This document shows positions 1 to 7,728 of a stretch of DNA of 11,451 bases, in pieces. Source of the stretch: Chromobacteriaceae bacterium. GTDB taxonomy: Bacteria > Pseudomonadota > Gammaproteobacteria > Burkholderiales > Aquaspirillaceae. The stretch spans positions 1 to 11,451 of the forward strand of contig JASLDQ010000383.1 of assembly GCA_030151505.1 (NCBI GenBank), in the 5' to 3' direction. A program made the position numbers and the translations under genes. The first letter of the stretch is position 1; every line of letters begins with the position of its first letter. The notes beneath the pieces were generated by a model, which saw only the letters and a list, made by a program, of their open reading frames with translations, made no database searches and was not told the DNA's origin.

Positions 1-1
1 C

Positions 2-610
2 AACGACGAACGCACGGCCAAACGCATATCCGAAACGCTCGGCACGGCCACCGAACTGCGCGCCCAGCGCAACTACGCAGGCCACCGACTTGCACCGTGG
101 CTGGGGCATCTGATGGTGTCGCGCCAAGAAACCGCACGGCCACTGCTGACGCCGGGCGAAGTGATGCAGCTCCCGACCGATGAGGCGGTGGTGATGGTGT
201 CCAGCGTCGCACCGATCAAGGCGAAGAAGCTGCGCTATTTCGCCGACGCCAATTTCAAGCAACGGGTATTGCCGCCACCTGCGGTGACGGCAGGCCGCTA
301 TGCCGATGTGCCGCCTGCACGACCTGACGACTGGAGCGGCCTGGCAATACCTGCGGTTCCTGCGGCACCGGCCACGGCATCTGGCGATGACCTGGAGGCC
401 TTGGGTTCGACCGACGACGGCGGCCCACGCCGCCAGCCCGAACTGTCCGAAGCCATTGCCTATGCCTCCGCGATGGATGCCTCGACCAGCGACCTGTCGC
501 TGCTCGATGACGACGACATGCCCCCGGTGCTTCCCGGCCAGCTCGACCCCGCCCTGCAACGCACGGCGCGGCTGGCTTCCCTCGACCCCAACGACGGAAT
601 CGACCTATGA
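2..610 (+). CDS. traG: TraG/VirD4 type IV coupling protein, C-terminal part (5' end outside window)
   Basis: The reading frame is open from the window edge and gives 202 residues before TGA at 608-610. Family role: coupling proteins are inner-membrane hexameric ATPases that hand the relaxase-DNA complex to the secretion channel. What is visible is the end of the protein after the ATPase motifs, which must lie upstream: a basic start (NDERTAKRISETLGTATELR), then LTPGEVMQLPTDEAVVMVSS at about fragment residues 49-68, followed by KAKKLRYFADANF. This pattern of 'LTPGE(V/I)..LP.DE.' and a lysine-rich 'K..KLRYF.D' segment is typical of TraG C-termini. The last 90 residues are Pro/Ala-rich and end with an acidic patch (SLLDDDDMPP), likely flexible. 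The stop overlaps the next start (ATGA at 607-610). The position directly upstream of the trb genes supports the call. Walker motifs cannot be checked here. Confidence 0.9.
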   Translation, partial: NDERTAKRISETLGTATELRAQRNYAGHRLAPWLGHLMVSRQETARPLLTPGEVMQLPTDEAVVMVSSVAPIKAKKLRYFADANFKQRVLPPPAVTAGRYADVPPARPDDWSGLAIPAVPAAPATASGDDLEALGSTDDGGPRRQPELSEAIAYASAMDASTSDLSLLDDDDMPPVLPGQLDPALQRTARLASLDPNDGIDL

Positions 611-1095
611 GCCAATACCGATTGAACCTGTTCATCCAGCACGAGCACGCCAAGCGTCTGGACGAGCTGGCCGCCAAGAAAGGCGTCTCGAAGTCCAGCA
701 TCGTCGCCGCTGCCTTGGCGTCCTGGCTGTCGCCCGATGCCGGCGACCAACGCGAGGCCGCTATTGCCAAACGGCTGGATCGCCTGTCGCGGCAGGCCGA
801 GCGTCTGGAGCGTGACCAGAACATCCAGATCGAAACGCTGGCGCTGTTCATCCGCTACTACCTGACTGTCAGCACGCCGGTGCCCGAAGCCCATCAGGAT
901 GCAGCCCGCGCCCAAGGCAAGGCGCGTTTCGAGCAGTTCGTTGAACAGTTGGGCCGCCACCTGCTGCGTGGCCGCAGCCTGGTGCGCGACGTGGTGGAAG
1001 AACTGCACCCCCAAGATCGTGAGTTCGGCATGCGCATGGATGACGCGGCGGCGATGGCTGCCGCCCATGAACGCACTGCGGAGCGTGCGCCATGA
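607..1095 (+). CDS. CopG-family ribbon-helix-helix protein with long C-terminal helical extension
   Basis: The gene encodes 162 residues. The N-terminus reads as a ribbon-helix-helix DNA-binding domain: a short beta strand (YRLNLFIQ, residues 4-11), a helix (about 13-25, HAKRLDELAAKKG) and a second helix after the turn (VSKSSIVAAALASWL, about 27-41). Residues 45-162 are charged and helical, with heptad-like stretches (AKRLDRLSRQAERLERD, about 55-71), much longer than a minimal CopG repressor. The start ATG lies in a 4-nt overlap with traG, and the stop overlaps trbB the same way, so it is co-translated with the transfer genes. Ribbon-helix-helix proteins in such modules act as transcriptional autoregulators or relaxosome accessory proteins; which one applies here is inference. 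Only a weak GGA precedes the start, consistent with translational coupling. The RHH assignment is fairly secure; the target is unknown. Confidence 0.82.
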   Translation: MSQYRLNLFIQHEHAKRLDELAAKKGVSKSSIVAAALASWLSPDAGDQREAAIAKRLDRLSRQAERLERDQNIQIETLALFIRYYLTVSTPVPEAHQDAARAQGKARFEQFVEQLGRHLLRGRSLVRDVVEELHPQDREFGMRMDDAAAMAAAHERTAERAP

Positions 1096-2141
1096 GTGCC
1101 GTTCCACAGATCCCGCCCGAACCGCGCTCATCCGCTGCGGCGTCCCAGGATCGCCGCATCCAGATGCTGCGCACGGCGATGGGGCCGCTGATCGCCGCCG
1201 CGCTGGAAGACCCGGACGTGGTGGAAGTGATGCTCAACCCCGACCGGACATTGTGGGTGGATCGGCTGTCCTCTGGCCGTGCGCCGCTCGGCGTCGAACT
1301 GCCCGAAGCCGATGGCGAGCGCATCATCCGGCTGGTGGCTGCCCACGTCGGCGCGGAAGTGCATCGTGGCCAACCGCTCTTGACCGCCGAACTGCCGGAA
1401 ACCGGCGAACGCTTCGAGGGCATCTTGCCGCCTGCTGCACCCGGCCCGGCCTTTGCGCTGCGCAAACGCGCCGTGAGCATCATCAGTCTGGATCGCTATG
1501 TGGCCGACGGCATCCTGACCGCTGGGCAGGCCGAGTTCCTGCGTCATGCCGTGCGCGAGCGGCACAACATCCTGATCGCTGGCGGCACCAGCACCGGCAA
1601 GACCACGCTGGCCAATGCTTTGCTGGCCGAGATCGCCGCCACCGGCGACCGCGTGCTGGTGCTCGAAGACACCATCGAGCTGCAATGCGCGGCCCGTGAC
1701 CATGTGCCACTGCGCACCCGCGCAGGCGTGGTGTCGATGCAGGAGCTGGTGCGCGCCACGATGCGACTGCGCCCGGATCGCGTGATCGTCGGCGAAGTGC
1801 GTGGCGGCGAAGCGCTGGATCTGGTCAAGGTCTGGGGCACCGGCCACCCCGGTGGCATCGCCACCATTCATGCCGGCTCCGCCTTGGGCGCACTGTTGCG
1901 CCTGGAGCAACTGATCCTCGAAGTGGCGGTGAATCCGCCCCGTGCCCTGATCGCCGAGGCGGTCAATGTGGTGATCCACATCGCAGGCCGTGGCCGCAAG
2001 CGCCACGTCGAAACCATTTCTCGCGTCGTCGGTTTCGACGGCGCGGGCTACCGACTGGCGGATGCGCTGGAAACGCCGTTTCCCGAGTTGCCGCCTGTTC
2101 CTTCCCCGTCCCTCGACCAATCCTCTGGAGAACTGCCATGA
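1092..2141 (+). CDS. trbB: TrbB, VirB11-type traffic ATPase
   Basis: 349 residues, slightly longer than RP4 TrbB (about 320, from memory). VirB11 family members are hexameric cytoplasmic ATPases docking on the inner-membrane face of the secretion channel and driving pilus assembly and transfer. All family motifs are present: Walker A GGTSTGKT at residues 164-171, the Asp box LEDTIEL at 191-197, Walker B-region RPDRVIVGEVRGGE at 227-240, and the His box GHPGGIATIHAGS at 251-263. The N-terminal domain (about 25-140) contains the expected 'DP.V.EVMLNPD..LWVDRL' segment. Residues after about 325 are Pro/Ser-rich and probably disordered. The start is at the ATGA overlap with the RHH gene, with GGAG at 1080-1083 eight bases upstream. 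Nothing is missing or broken, so it should be an active ATPase. Confidence 0.97.
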   Translation: MSAVPQIPPEPRSSAAASQDRRIQMLRTAMGPLIAAALEDPDVVEVMLNPDRTLWVDRLSSGRAPLGVELPEADGERIIRLVAAHVGAEVHRGQPLLTAELPETGERFEGILPPAAPGPAFALRKRAVSIISLDRYVADGILTAGQAEFLRHAVRERHNILIAGGTSTGKTTLANALLAEIAATGDRVLVLEDTIELQCAARDHVPLRTRAGVVSMQELVRATMRLRPDRVIVGEVRGGEALDLVKVWGTGHPGGIATIHAGSALGALLRLEQLILEVAVNPPRALIAEAVNVVIHIAGRGRKRHVETISRVVGFDGAGYRLADALETPFPELPPVPSPSLDQSSGELP

Positions 2142-2524
2142 CGCACGTTGATGCTTTCCGTCTTTCTGTAAATCCGCTTTCCCGCCTGTCCAGCCTGGCA
2201 CGACTGCGCAGCCTGGCCCGCCCTGCGGGGCAAGGGCTGCTGCTGGCCGCGCTGCTGCTGTTCCTGGCCGGCACGGCCCAGGCCGCCGGTTCCTCGATGC
2301 CGTGGGAAGGCCCGCTGCAATCCATTCTCGAATCCATCCAGGGGCCGGTGGCCCGCATCGTCGCGGTCATCATCATTATTGCGACGGGCCTGGCGTTGGC
2401 CTTCGGCGATACCAGCGGCGGCTTTCGCAAGCTGATCCAGATCGTCTTCGGCCTGTCCATCGCGTTCGCGGCTTCGAGCTTCTTCCTGTCGTTCTTCAGC
2501 TTCTCCGGCGGGGCCGTCGTATGA
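2138..2524 (+). CDS. trbC: TrbC, conjugative pilin precursor (VirB2-like)
   Basis: 128 residues. The precursor has a long basic N-region (1-32), a hydrophobic stretch (LLLAALLLFLAG, about 34-45) and an AQA signal-peptidase site, so cleavage is likely after Ala49 and leaves a mature pilin of about 79 residues. The mature part has two hydrophobic helices (about 71-89, VARIVAVIIIIATGLALAF, and 99-121) separated by a short polar loop (GDTSGGFRK), the VirB2/TrbC hairpin topology. It ends FSGGAVV. Pilins of this family are stored in the inner membrane and polymerised into the conjugative pilus, and RP4 TrbC is cyclised by the TraF peptidase; no TraF-like gene is in the window. The start sits in an ATGA overlap with trbB and has GGAG about eight bases upstream. 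The long N-region is normal for TrbC precursors. Confidence 0.93.
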   Translation: MTHVDAFRLSVNPLSRLSSLARLRSLARPAGQGLLLAALLLFLAGTAQAAGSSMPWEGPLQSILESIQGPVARIVAVIIIIATGLALAFGDTSGGFRKLIQIVFGLSIAFAASSFFLSFFSFSGGAVV

Positions 2525-2790
2525 GCACGGCCACTGATCTTCCGGGCTTTGAAGTGCCGCTGCATCGCTCCCTGACCGAGCCGATCCTGCTGGGCGGTGC
2601 GCCGCGCACCGTGGCGATTGCCAACGGCACGCTGGCCGCCGCCGTCGGGCTGGGCCTGCAACTGTGGATTCCTGGCGTGGTGCTGTGGATCAGCGGCCAT
2701 TCGCTGGCGGTCTGGGGTGCGCGCGTCGATCCGCAGTTCATGCAGGTCTTCGCCCGGCACATCAAGCACAAGCCGCTGCTGGACGCATAG
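2521..2790 (+). CDS. trbD: TrbD, VirB3-like inner-membrane protein
   Basis: 89 residues starting at the ATG in the 4-nt overlap with trbC. The same frame is open further upstream, but an earlier start would run through trbC, so the ATG at 2521 is preferred. The N-terminus has the VirB3/TrbD signature 'HRSLTEPILLGGAPR' (residues 15-29). A hydrophobic region follows at about 31-66 and fits one helical hairpin or two closely spaced membrane helices (VAIANGTLAAAVGLGLQLWI, then PGVVLWISGHSLAVWG). The end is basic and hydrophilic (FARHIKHKPLLDA). VirB3-type proteins sit in the inner membrane and associate with the VirB4 ATPase. The neighbouring position just before trbE fits, and in some systems the two are fused. 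The TAG stop is followed by a 12-nt gap to trbE. Confidence 0.93.
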   Translation: MSTATDLPGFEVPLHRSLTEPILLGGAPRTVAIANGTLAAAVGLGLQLWIPGVVLWISGHSLAVWGARVDPQFMQVFARHIKHKPLLDA

Positions 2791-2802
2791 GGAGAAGCCG
2801 AC

Positions 2803-5253
2803 ATGCTGAACCTTGCCGAATACCGCCAGCGGCCCGCGCTGCTGGCCGACTGGCTGCCCTGGGCCGGGCTGATCGGGCCGGGCGTCGTCTTGAACAAGGA
2901 TGGCTCGTTCCAGCGCACGGCGCGTTTTCGTGGGCCGGATCTGGACAGCGCCACGCAAGGCGAGCTGATCGCCACGTCGGCGCGGCTCAACAACGCACTG
3001 CGCCGCCTGGGATCGGGCTGGGCCTTGTTCATCGAGGCCGAGCGCCGCGCGGCAGCGGGCTATCCACGTTCCGACTTCCCCGAGCCGTTGTCCTGGCTGG
3101 TGGAAGAAGAACGCCGTGCTGCATTCGAGGAGTCCGGCCAGCATTTCGAGAGCGCCTATCACCTCACGCTGGCTTATCTGCCGCCGGAGGAATCCCGCGC
3201 CCGCGCCGCCAAGATGCTCTATGAGAACGCGCCGGGCGACGGCGTGGATTGGCAGGGGCGGCTGGAAGCCTTCGTGGCGGAAACCGATCGCGTGTTCGAC
3301 CTGCTCGACGGCGTGATGCCGGAGATTGCCTGGCTCGATGACAGCCAGACACTGACCTACCTGCACGCCTCGGTGTCCACGCGGCGCTACCGCGTCGGCG
3401 TGCCCGACGTGCCGTTCCATATCGACGCACTGTTGGCCGACTCCGCCCTGGTCGGTGGCCTGGCACCCATGCTGGGCGACCAGCACCTGCGCGTGGTGTC
3501 GGTGCGGGGCTTTCCGACCTCGACCTGGCCGGGGATTCTGGACGATCTCAACCGCCTGGGCTTTGGCTATCGCTGGAGCACGCGCTTTCTGTGCCTGGAC
3601 AAAGCCGAGGCGGAAAAGGAACTGGGCCGCCTGCGTCGCCAGTGGTTCGCCAAGCGCAAGAACGTCGTCGCGCTGTTGCGCGAAACAATCTTCCAGCAGG
3701 AAAGCCCGCTGGTCGATACGGATGCCAGCAACAAAGCGGCCGACGCGGACGCAGCCTTGCAGGAGCTGGGTAGCGATCAAGTCGCCTTCGGCTACCTGAC
3801 CGCTACCGTGACGGTGCTCGACACCGACCCGGCCGTGGCCGACGAGAAACTGCGCATGGTGGAGCGTGTCATCCAGGGCCGGGGCTTCGTCACCATCCCC
3901 GAAACCCTCAATGCGGTGGATGCCTGGCTGTCGTCCATTCCCGGCAATGCCTATGCCAACGTGCGTCAGCCCATTGTCTCGACGCTGAACCTGGCACACA
4001 TGATGCCGCTGTCCGCTGTGTGGGCCGGGCCGGAAAAGAACGCGCACCTTGATGGCCCGCCGCTGATCGTCACCCGCACCGATGGCGCGACGCCGTTCCG
4101 GCTGGTGACGCACATTGGCGACGTGGGCCACACGCTGGTCGCCGGGCCGACAGGCATGGGCAAGTCGGTCTTGCTTGCCACGCTGGCGATGCAGTTCCGC
4201 CGCTATCCCGGCTCGCGCATCTTTGCCTTCGATATGGGCCGCTCCATGCGCGCCACCATCCTCGGGCTGGGCGGTGAGCATTACGACCTGGGCAACGACG
4301 GGGCGATTGCCTTCCAGCCCTTGGCCCGCATCGACCAGGAGGGCTATCGCACCTGGGCCGCCGAATGGGTGGAAGGCCGCCTGCTGCATGAAGGTGTCTC
4401 CATTGGCCCGGACGAGAAGGCCGCGATCTGGTCGGCACTCGGCAGCCTCGCAGGTGCGCCAGTGGAGCAGCGCACGCTGACGGGCCTGTCGGTACTGTTG
4501 CAATCCAACGCACTGCGCCAGGCACTCGCGCCTTATGTGTTGGGCGGTGCCCACGGCAAGCTGCTGGACGCCGATGCTGACCGGCTGGGTTCCGGCAGCG
4601 TGCAGGGCTTCGAGATGGAAGAACTGATGCACAGCAAGGCAGCGGTGCTGGCCGTGCTGGGATACCTGTTCGCCCGCTTCGATGAACGCTTCGACGGCGC
4701 GCCCACGCTGCTGATCCTCGATGAAGCCTGGTTGTTCCTCGATGACCCGGTGTTCGCCGCCCGCATCCGCCAGTGGCTCAAGACGCTGCGCAAGAAGAAC
4801 GTCAGTGTCATCTTCGCCACGCAATCGCTGGCCGACATCAAGGATTCGAGCATCGCACCGGCGGTGATCGAAAGCTGCGCCAGCCGGATTTTTCTGCCCA
4901 ACCCGCAGGTCACCGAGCCTCAGATTCGCACGATCTACGAAGGCTTCGGCCTTAACAGCCGCCAGATCGAGATCGTGGCGACCGCGCAGCCCAAGCGTGA
5001 CTACTACTACCAATCGCGCCTGGGCAATCGCTTGTTCGACCTCGACCTGGGGCCAGCCACGCTGGCCTTCGCGGGTGCATCGACCCCGCAAGACCAACGC
5101 GACATGGATCGCGTGCTGCTGGACGCAGGCACACCGGGCTTTGCCGGTGCCTGGTTGCGCCATCGCGGCCTGGATTGGGCCGCTGATCTGTTGCCGTCCT
5201 CACCAGCGGCGACTTCTTTCCTCGCTTCTCAACGATTGGAGGTTTCACCATGA
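2803..5253 (+). CDS. trbE: TrbE, VirB4-type ATPase
   Basis: 816 residues, close to the length of TrbE/VirB4 proteins (RP4 TrbE about 850, from memory). VirB4 is the largest ATPase of the secretion system, bound to the inner-membrane complex and needed for pilus biogenesis and substrate transfer. The N-terminal VirB4 domain (about 1-420) begins LNLAEYRQRPALLADWLPWA. The C-terminal RecA-like domain has Walker A GPTGMGKS at residues 448-455, Walker B LLILDEAW at 636-643 with the catalytic pair D640-E641, and the downstream FATQSL motif at 671-676 (sensor-like). No frameshift or motif loss is visible. A clear Shine-Dalgarno, GGGAGA at 2790-2795, overlaps the trbD stop and precedes the ATG by seven bases, which fixes the start. 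The TGA overlaps the trbJ start. Confidence 0.97.
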   Translation: MLNLAEYRQRPALLADWLPWAGLIGPGVVLNKDGSFQRTARFRGPDLDSATQGELIATSARLNNALRRLGSGWALFIEAERRAAAGYPRSDFPEPLSWLVEEERRAAFEESGQHFESAYHLTLAYLPPEESRARAAKMLYENAPGDGVDWQGRLEAFVAETDRVFDLLDGVMPEIAWLDDSQTLTYLHASVSTRRYRVGVPDVPFHIDALLADSALVGGLAPMLGDQHLRVVSVRGFPTSTWPGILDDLNRLGFGYRWSTRFLCLDKAEAEKELGRLRRQWFAKRKNVVALLRETIFQQESPLVDTDASNKAADADAALQELGSDQVAFGYLTATVTVLDTDPAVADEKLRMVERVIQGRGFVTIPETLNAVDAWLSSIPGNAYANVRQPIVSTLNLAHMMPLSAVWAGPEKNAHLDGPPLIVTRTDGATPFRLVTHIGDVGHTLVAGPTGMGKSVLLATLAMQFRRYPGSRIFAFDMGRSMRATILGLGGEHYDLGNDGAIAFQPLARIDQEGYRTWAAEWVEGRLLHEGVSIGPDEKAAIWSALGSLAGAPVEQRTLTGLSVLLQSNALRQALAPYVLGGAHGKLLDADADRLGSGSVQGFEMEELMHSKAAVLAVLGYLFARFDERFDGAPTLLILDEAWLFLDDPVFAARIRQWLKTLRKKNVSVIFATQSLADIKDSSIAPAVIESCASRIFLPNPQVTEPQIRTIYEGFGLNSRQIEIVATAQPKRDYYYQSRLGNRLFDLDLGPATLAFAGASTPQDQRDMDRVLLDAGTPGFAGAWLRHRGLDWAADLLPSSPAATSFLASQRLEVSP

Positions 5254-5993
5254 AGACCCAACCCCGTTTGCTGTCCGTCTCGCTCGCCGCCGTGCTGTCG
5301 GTATCGCTGCTAGCCTCACAGCCCGCATCCGCGTTGACAGTGTTCGATCCGTCCAACTTTGTGCAGAACACGCTGACCGCTGTTCGCACGCTGGAGCAGA
5401 TCAACAACCAGATCAACCAACTCCAGAACGAAGCACAGATGCTGATGAACCAGGCGCGCTATCTGGCAAATCTCGACTTCAACATCGTCAACCGCCTGCG
5501 CTCGACGCTCGCCATGACCGAACGCCTGATCGCCGAGGCACGCGGCTTGGCCTACGACGTGCAGAGCATGGATGCCACCTTCGCCCGGCTGTACCCGGAG
5601 CAGTACGCCGCGACCGTCAGCGGCGACCAGATGCTGCGCGACGCGCAGGAGCGCTGGAAGAACACGCTGAACGGCCTGCACACCGCGATGCGGATGCAGG
5701 CGCAGGTGTCGCAGAACCTGGCCCAAGACGAAAGCGCACTGTCCGATCTGGTCAGCCAGAGCCAGTCCGCCACCGGCGCGCTGCAAGCCATGCAGGCGAC
5801 CAACCAGCTTCTGGCCTTGCAGGCCAAACAGTCCATCCAGGCGCAGCAACTCCAGATCACGCAGGAACGCGCCGCAGCGCTGGAGCTGGCACGGCAGGCG
5901 GCGGCTGTCGAACGCGGGCGCGAAGTAACCCGCCGCTTCCTGGGTGATGGCACGCCCTACACGCCGCAGCGCGTGGATTTCTACGGCAACTGA
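5250..5993 (+). CDS. trbJ: TrbJ, periplasmic VirB5-like transfer protein
   Basis: 247 residues. There is a clear signal peptide: basic start (MKTQPR), hydrophobic core (LLSVSLAAVLSVSLLA) and a PASA site with cleavage expected after Ala28. The mature protein starts LTVFDPSNFVQNTLTAVRTL, the typical 'VFDP.N..QN...A.R.L.QI.NQI.QL' opening of TrbJ/VirB5. It is largely alpha-helical with coiled-coil stretches (about 47-70, QINNQINQLQNEAQMLMNQA, and about 185-225). VirB5-type proteins are minor pilus components at the tip or chaperone-like factors for pilus assembly; TrbJ is the counterpart in P-type systems. A strong GGAGG (5238-5242) lies inside the trbE end, seven bases before the ATG at the 4-nt overlap. 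Followed after 12 nt by the lipoprotein gene. Confidence 0.93.
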   Translation: MKTQPRLLSVSLAAVLSVSLLASQPASALTVFDPSNFVQNTLTAVRTLEQINNQINQLQNEAQMLMNQARYLANLDFNIVNRLRSTLAMTERLIAEARGLAYDVQSMDATFARLYPEQYAATVSGDQMLRDAQERWKNTLNGLHTAMRMQAQVSQNLAQDESALSDLVSQSQSATGALQAMQATNQLLALQAKQSIQAQQLQITQERAAALELARQAAAVERGREVTRRFLGDGTPYTPQRVDFYGN

Positions 5994-6005
5994 CGGGAGA
6001 CGGCC

Positions 6006-6320
6006 ATGCGATGCGTTTCCTTGCTGCTTCCCGTGCTGCTGGTCGCTTGCAGTCAGCAGCCGACCGAAGACCTGGCCGCTGCCCTGGCCGTCGATCCCGT
6101 GCGGCTCAAGGCTGTGCGTGCGCAGTGTGCCGCCGATAGGACGGCCGCAGGCGAAGACGCCTGCCTGGCCGCGGCCGACGCTTTCCGGCGGCGCTTCTTC
6201 GCCGGTGAAACCGGGCCTGACGAGTTCCGCACACTGGCCGATCTGCCGCCGATCCCGCCGAGCTTCGACACACCCGCCAGTGAGCAGGACGCCATGCCGT
6301 TCGAGGGGGACGTGCCATGA
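6006..6320 (+). CDS. trbK: TrbK-like (TrbK-alt/EexN type) entry-exclusion lipoprotein
   Basis: 104 residues. The N-terminus is a lipoprotein signal: MRCVSLLLPVLLVAC with lipobox LVAC and acylated Cys15 expected. The mature part has the segment DPVRLKAVRAQCAADRTAAG (30-49) followed by EDACLAAADAFRRRFF (50-65), with a cysteine pair at 41 and 53. A 'DP.RLK....C...........C..A..A..R' pattern is what I recall for small entry-exclusion lipoproteins of the EexN and alternative-TrbK groups. The rest (70-104) is Pro/Asp-rich. Location between trbJ and trbL is the trbK position in RP4 and Ti plasmids, where TrbK in the recipient's inner membrane prevents redundant transfer. The start is set by GGGAGA at 5995-6000. 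The family assignment rests on pattern and position; the exclusion role is inference. Confidence 0.78.
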   Translation: MRCVSLLLPVLLVACSQQPTEDLAAALAVDPVRLKAVRAQCAADRTAAGEDACLAAADAFRRRFFAGETGPDEFRTLADLPPIPPSFDTPASEQDAMPFEGDVP

Positions 6321-7711
6321 ATGACGTGACAGTGATCGACCGATTTCTCGCTACCTTCTCGCGCTACATCGACTCGGGCTTTGGGCTGCTGCAGGGCGAA
6401 GTCGCGTTCCTCACCGCCACGCTGATCGTCATCGACATGACGATTGCCGGGCTGTACTGGGCGATGAGCCACGCCACCGGCCAAGGCGATGACGTGATCG
6501 CCAAGCTGCTGCGCAAGGTGCTCTACGTCGGCGCCTTCGCGTACATCATCAACAACTTCAACTGGCTGGCCAGCATCGTGTTCCGCTCGTTCGCGGGCCT
6601 GGGCCTGACGGCCAGCGGCTCGACGATGAGTATGGGCGAATTTCTGCAACCGGGTCGCCTGGCCAAGACTGGCATCGACGCGGCGGCACCGATCCTTGAG
6701 CAGATCAGCGACATGGCGGGCTTCCCCGAAGTGTTCGTGAACATGACGCCCATCGTGGTCATGTTCCTGGCCTGGGCGGTGGTGATCCTGTGTTTCTTCG
6801 TGCTGGCGATCCAGCTTTTCATCACGCTGATCGAGTTCAAGCTGACCACGCTGGCGGGCTTCGTGCTGGTGCCGTTCGCGCTGTGGAACAAGACCAGCTT
6901 TCTCGCTGAAAAGGTGCTGGGCAACGTGGTGTCCTCGGGCATCAAGGTGTTGGTGCTGGCCGTCATCGTCGGCATTGGCTCGGGCCTGTTCGCCGAGTTC
7001 CAGGTGCATCCAGCCGAGCCGTCCATCGACCATGCGGTGGTCATCATGCTGGCCTCGCTCACGCTGCTGGCGTTGGGAATCTTCGGCCCAGGAATCGCCA
7101 CCGGGCTGGTCTCCGGCGCACCGCAGTTGGGTGCCGGGGCGATGGCCGGTGCTGCGATTGGTGCCGCAGGCGCAGCGGTTGCCGTAGGTGCTGCCGCCAC
7201 CGGCGTGGGTGGTGCCGTGATGGCCGGAGCGCGCATGGCACCTGCTGCCGCCAAGCTCGCCGGGGCTGGCGCGCGGGCCGCGACCTCGGCGGCGGGCAGC
7301 GCGAAGTCGGCCTTCCAGGCTGGTTCTGCCGCTGCGGGCGGCGGAGCCAAGGGCGCGATGGCAGGGCTGGGCAATGTCGCCAAGGGTGGCGCACAAGCCG
7401 CTGGCCAGCGCGCCGGTGCAGGCATCAAAGCGGCGGCAGCCAAGGCGGCCGGGCCGTTCAAAGCAGGCTGGCAAGGCTCTGGCGCAGATGGCGGCTCAGG
7501 CGGCGGCACTGCCGCTTCCGGGCAAGCCGCGACTGGCGATGCCGCTGGCGACACGGCCAACGCGCAGAAGCAGGAACAACCCGGCTGGGCCAAGCGCCTG
7601 CAACGCCGCCAACGACTCACCCAGGCCACCACCACGGCCGCGCACGCGCTGCGCGGTGGCGACGGCGGCGGTTCGGGCCAAGGCCCGAGCCTGCGGGATT
7701 CCGATAGCTGA
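6317..7711 (+). CDS. trbL: TrbL, VirB6-like polytopic inner-membrane channel protein
   Basis: 464 residues. Residues 1-262 hold about five or six membrane segments: near 28-50, 66-88, 143-170, 172-190, 208-226 and 240-262. The family stretches 'RFLATFSRYIDSGFGLLQGE' and 'LIEFKLTTLAGFVLVPFALW' are present. TrbL/VirB6 proteins form part of the inner-membrane channel through which the DNA-protein substrate passes. From about 265 to 420 the protein becomes an Ala/Gly-rich low-complexity tail with scattered Lys/Arg, ending with a basic helix (GWAKRLQRRQRLTQ) and a Gly/Ser-rich tip. Such variable tails are common in TrbL. The start is an ATGA overlap with the trbK-like gene. A longer antisense frame across this region is a shadow of the GC-rich codons. 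Confidence 0.95.
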   Translation: MNDVTVIDRFLATFSRYIDSGFGLLQGEVAFLTATLIVIDMTIAGLYWAMSHATGQGDDVIAKLLRKVLYVGAFAYIINNFNWLASIVFRSFAGLGLTASGSTMSMGEFLQPGRLAKTGIDAAAPILEQISDMAGFPEVFVNMTPIVVMFLAWAVVILCFFVLAIQLFITLIEFKLTTLAGFVLVPFALWNKTSFLAEKVLGNVVSSGIKVLVLAVIVGIGSGLFAEFQVHPAEPSIDHAVVIMLASLTLLALGIFGPGIATGLVSGAPQLGAGAMAGAAIGAAGAAVAVGAAATGVGGAVMAGARMAPAAAKLAGAGARAATSAAGSAKSAFQAGSAAAGGGAKGAMAGLGNVAKGGAQAAGQRAGAGIKAAAAKAAGPFKAGWQGSGADGGSGGGTAASGQAATGDAAGDTANAQKQEQPGWAKRLQRRQRLTQATTTAAHALRGGDGGGSGQGPSLRDSDS

Positions 7712-7728
7712 CTTTCAAGGAGAACTCC

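Noticed and set aside
1128..2201. A 357-codon minus-strand frame opposite trbB
   Set aside because: Antisense shadow of a gene with all VirB11 motifs; no ribosome-binding site or family pattern.
1963..5163. A 1066-codon open frame on the minus strand opposite trbE
   Set aside because: It is antisense to trbB-trbE, whose VirB11/VirB4 motifs are intact on the plus strand. GC-rich third positions remove stops from the antisense frame, and its sequence (Arg/Gln/His/Gly-rich) matches no family I know.
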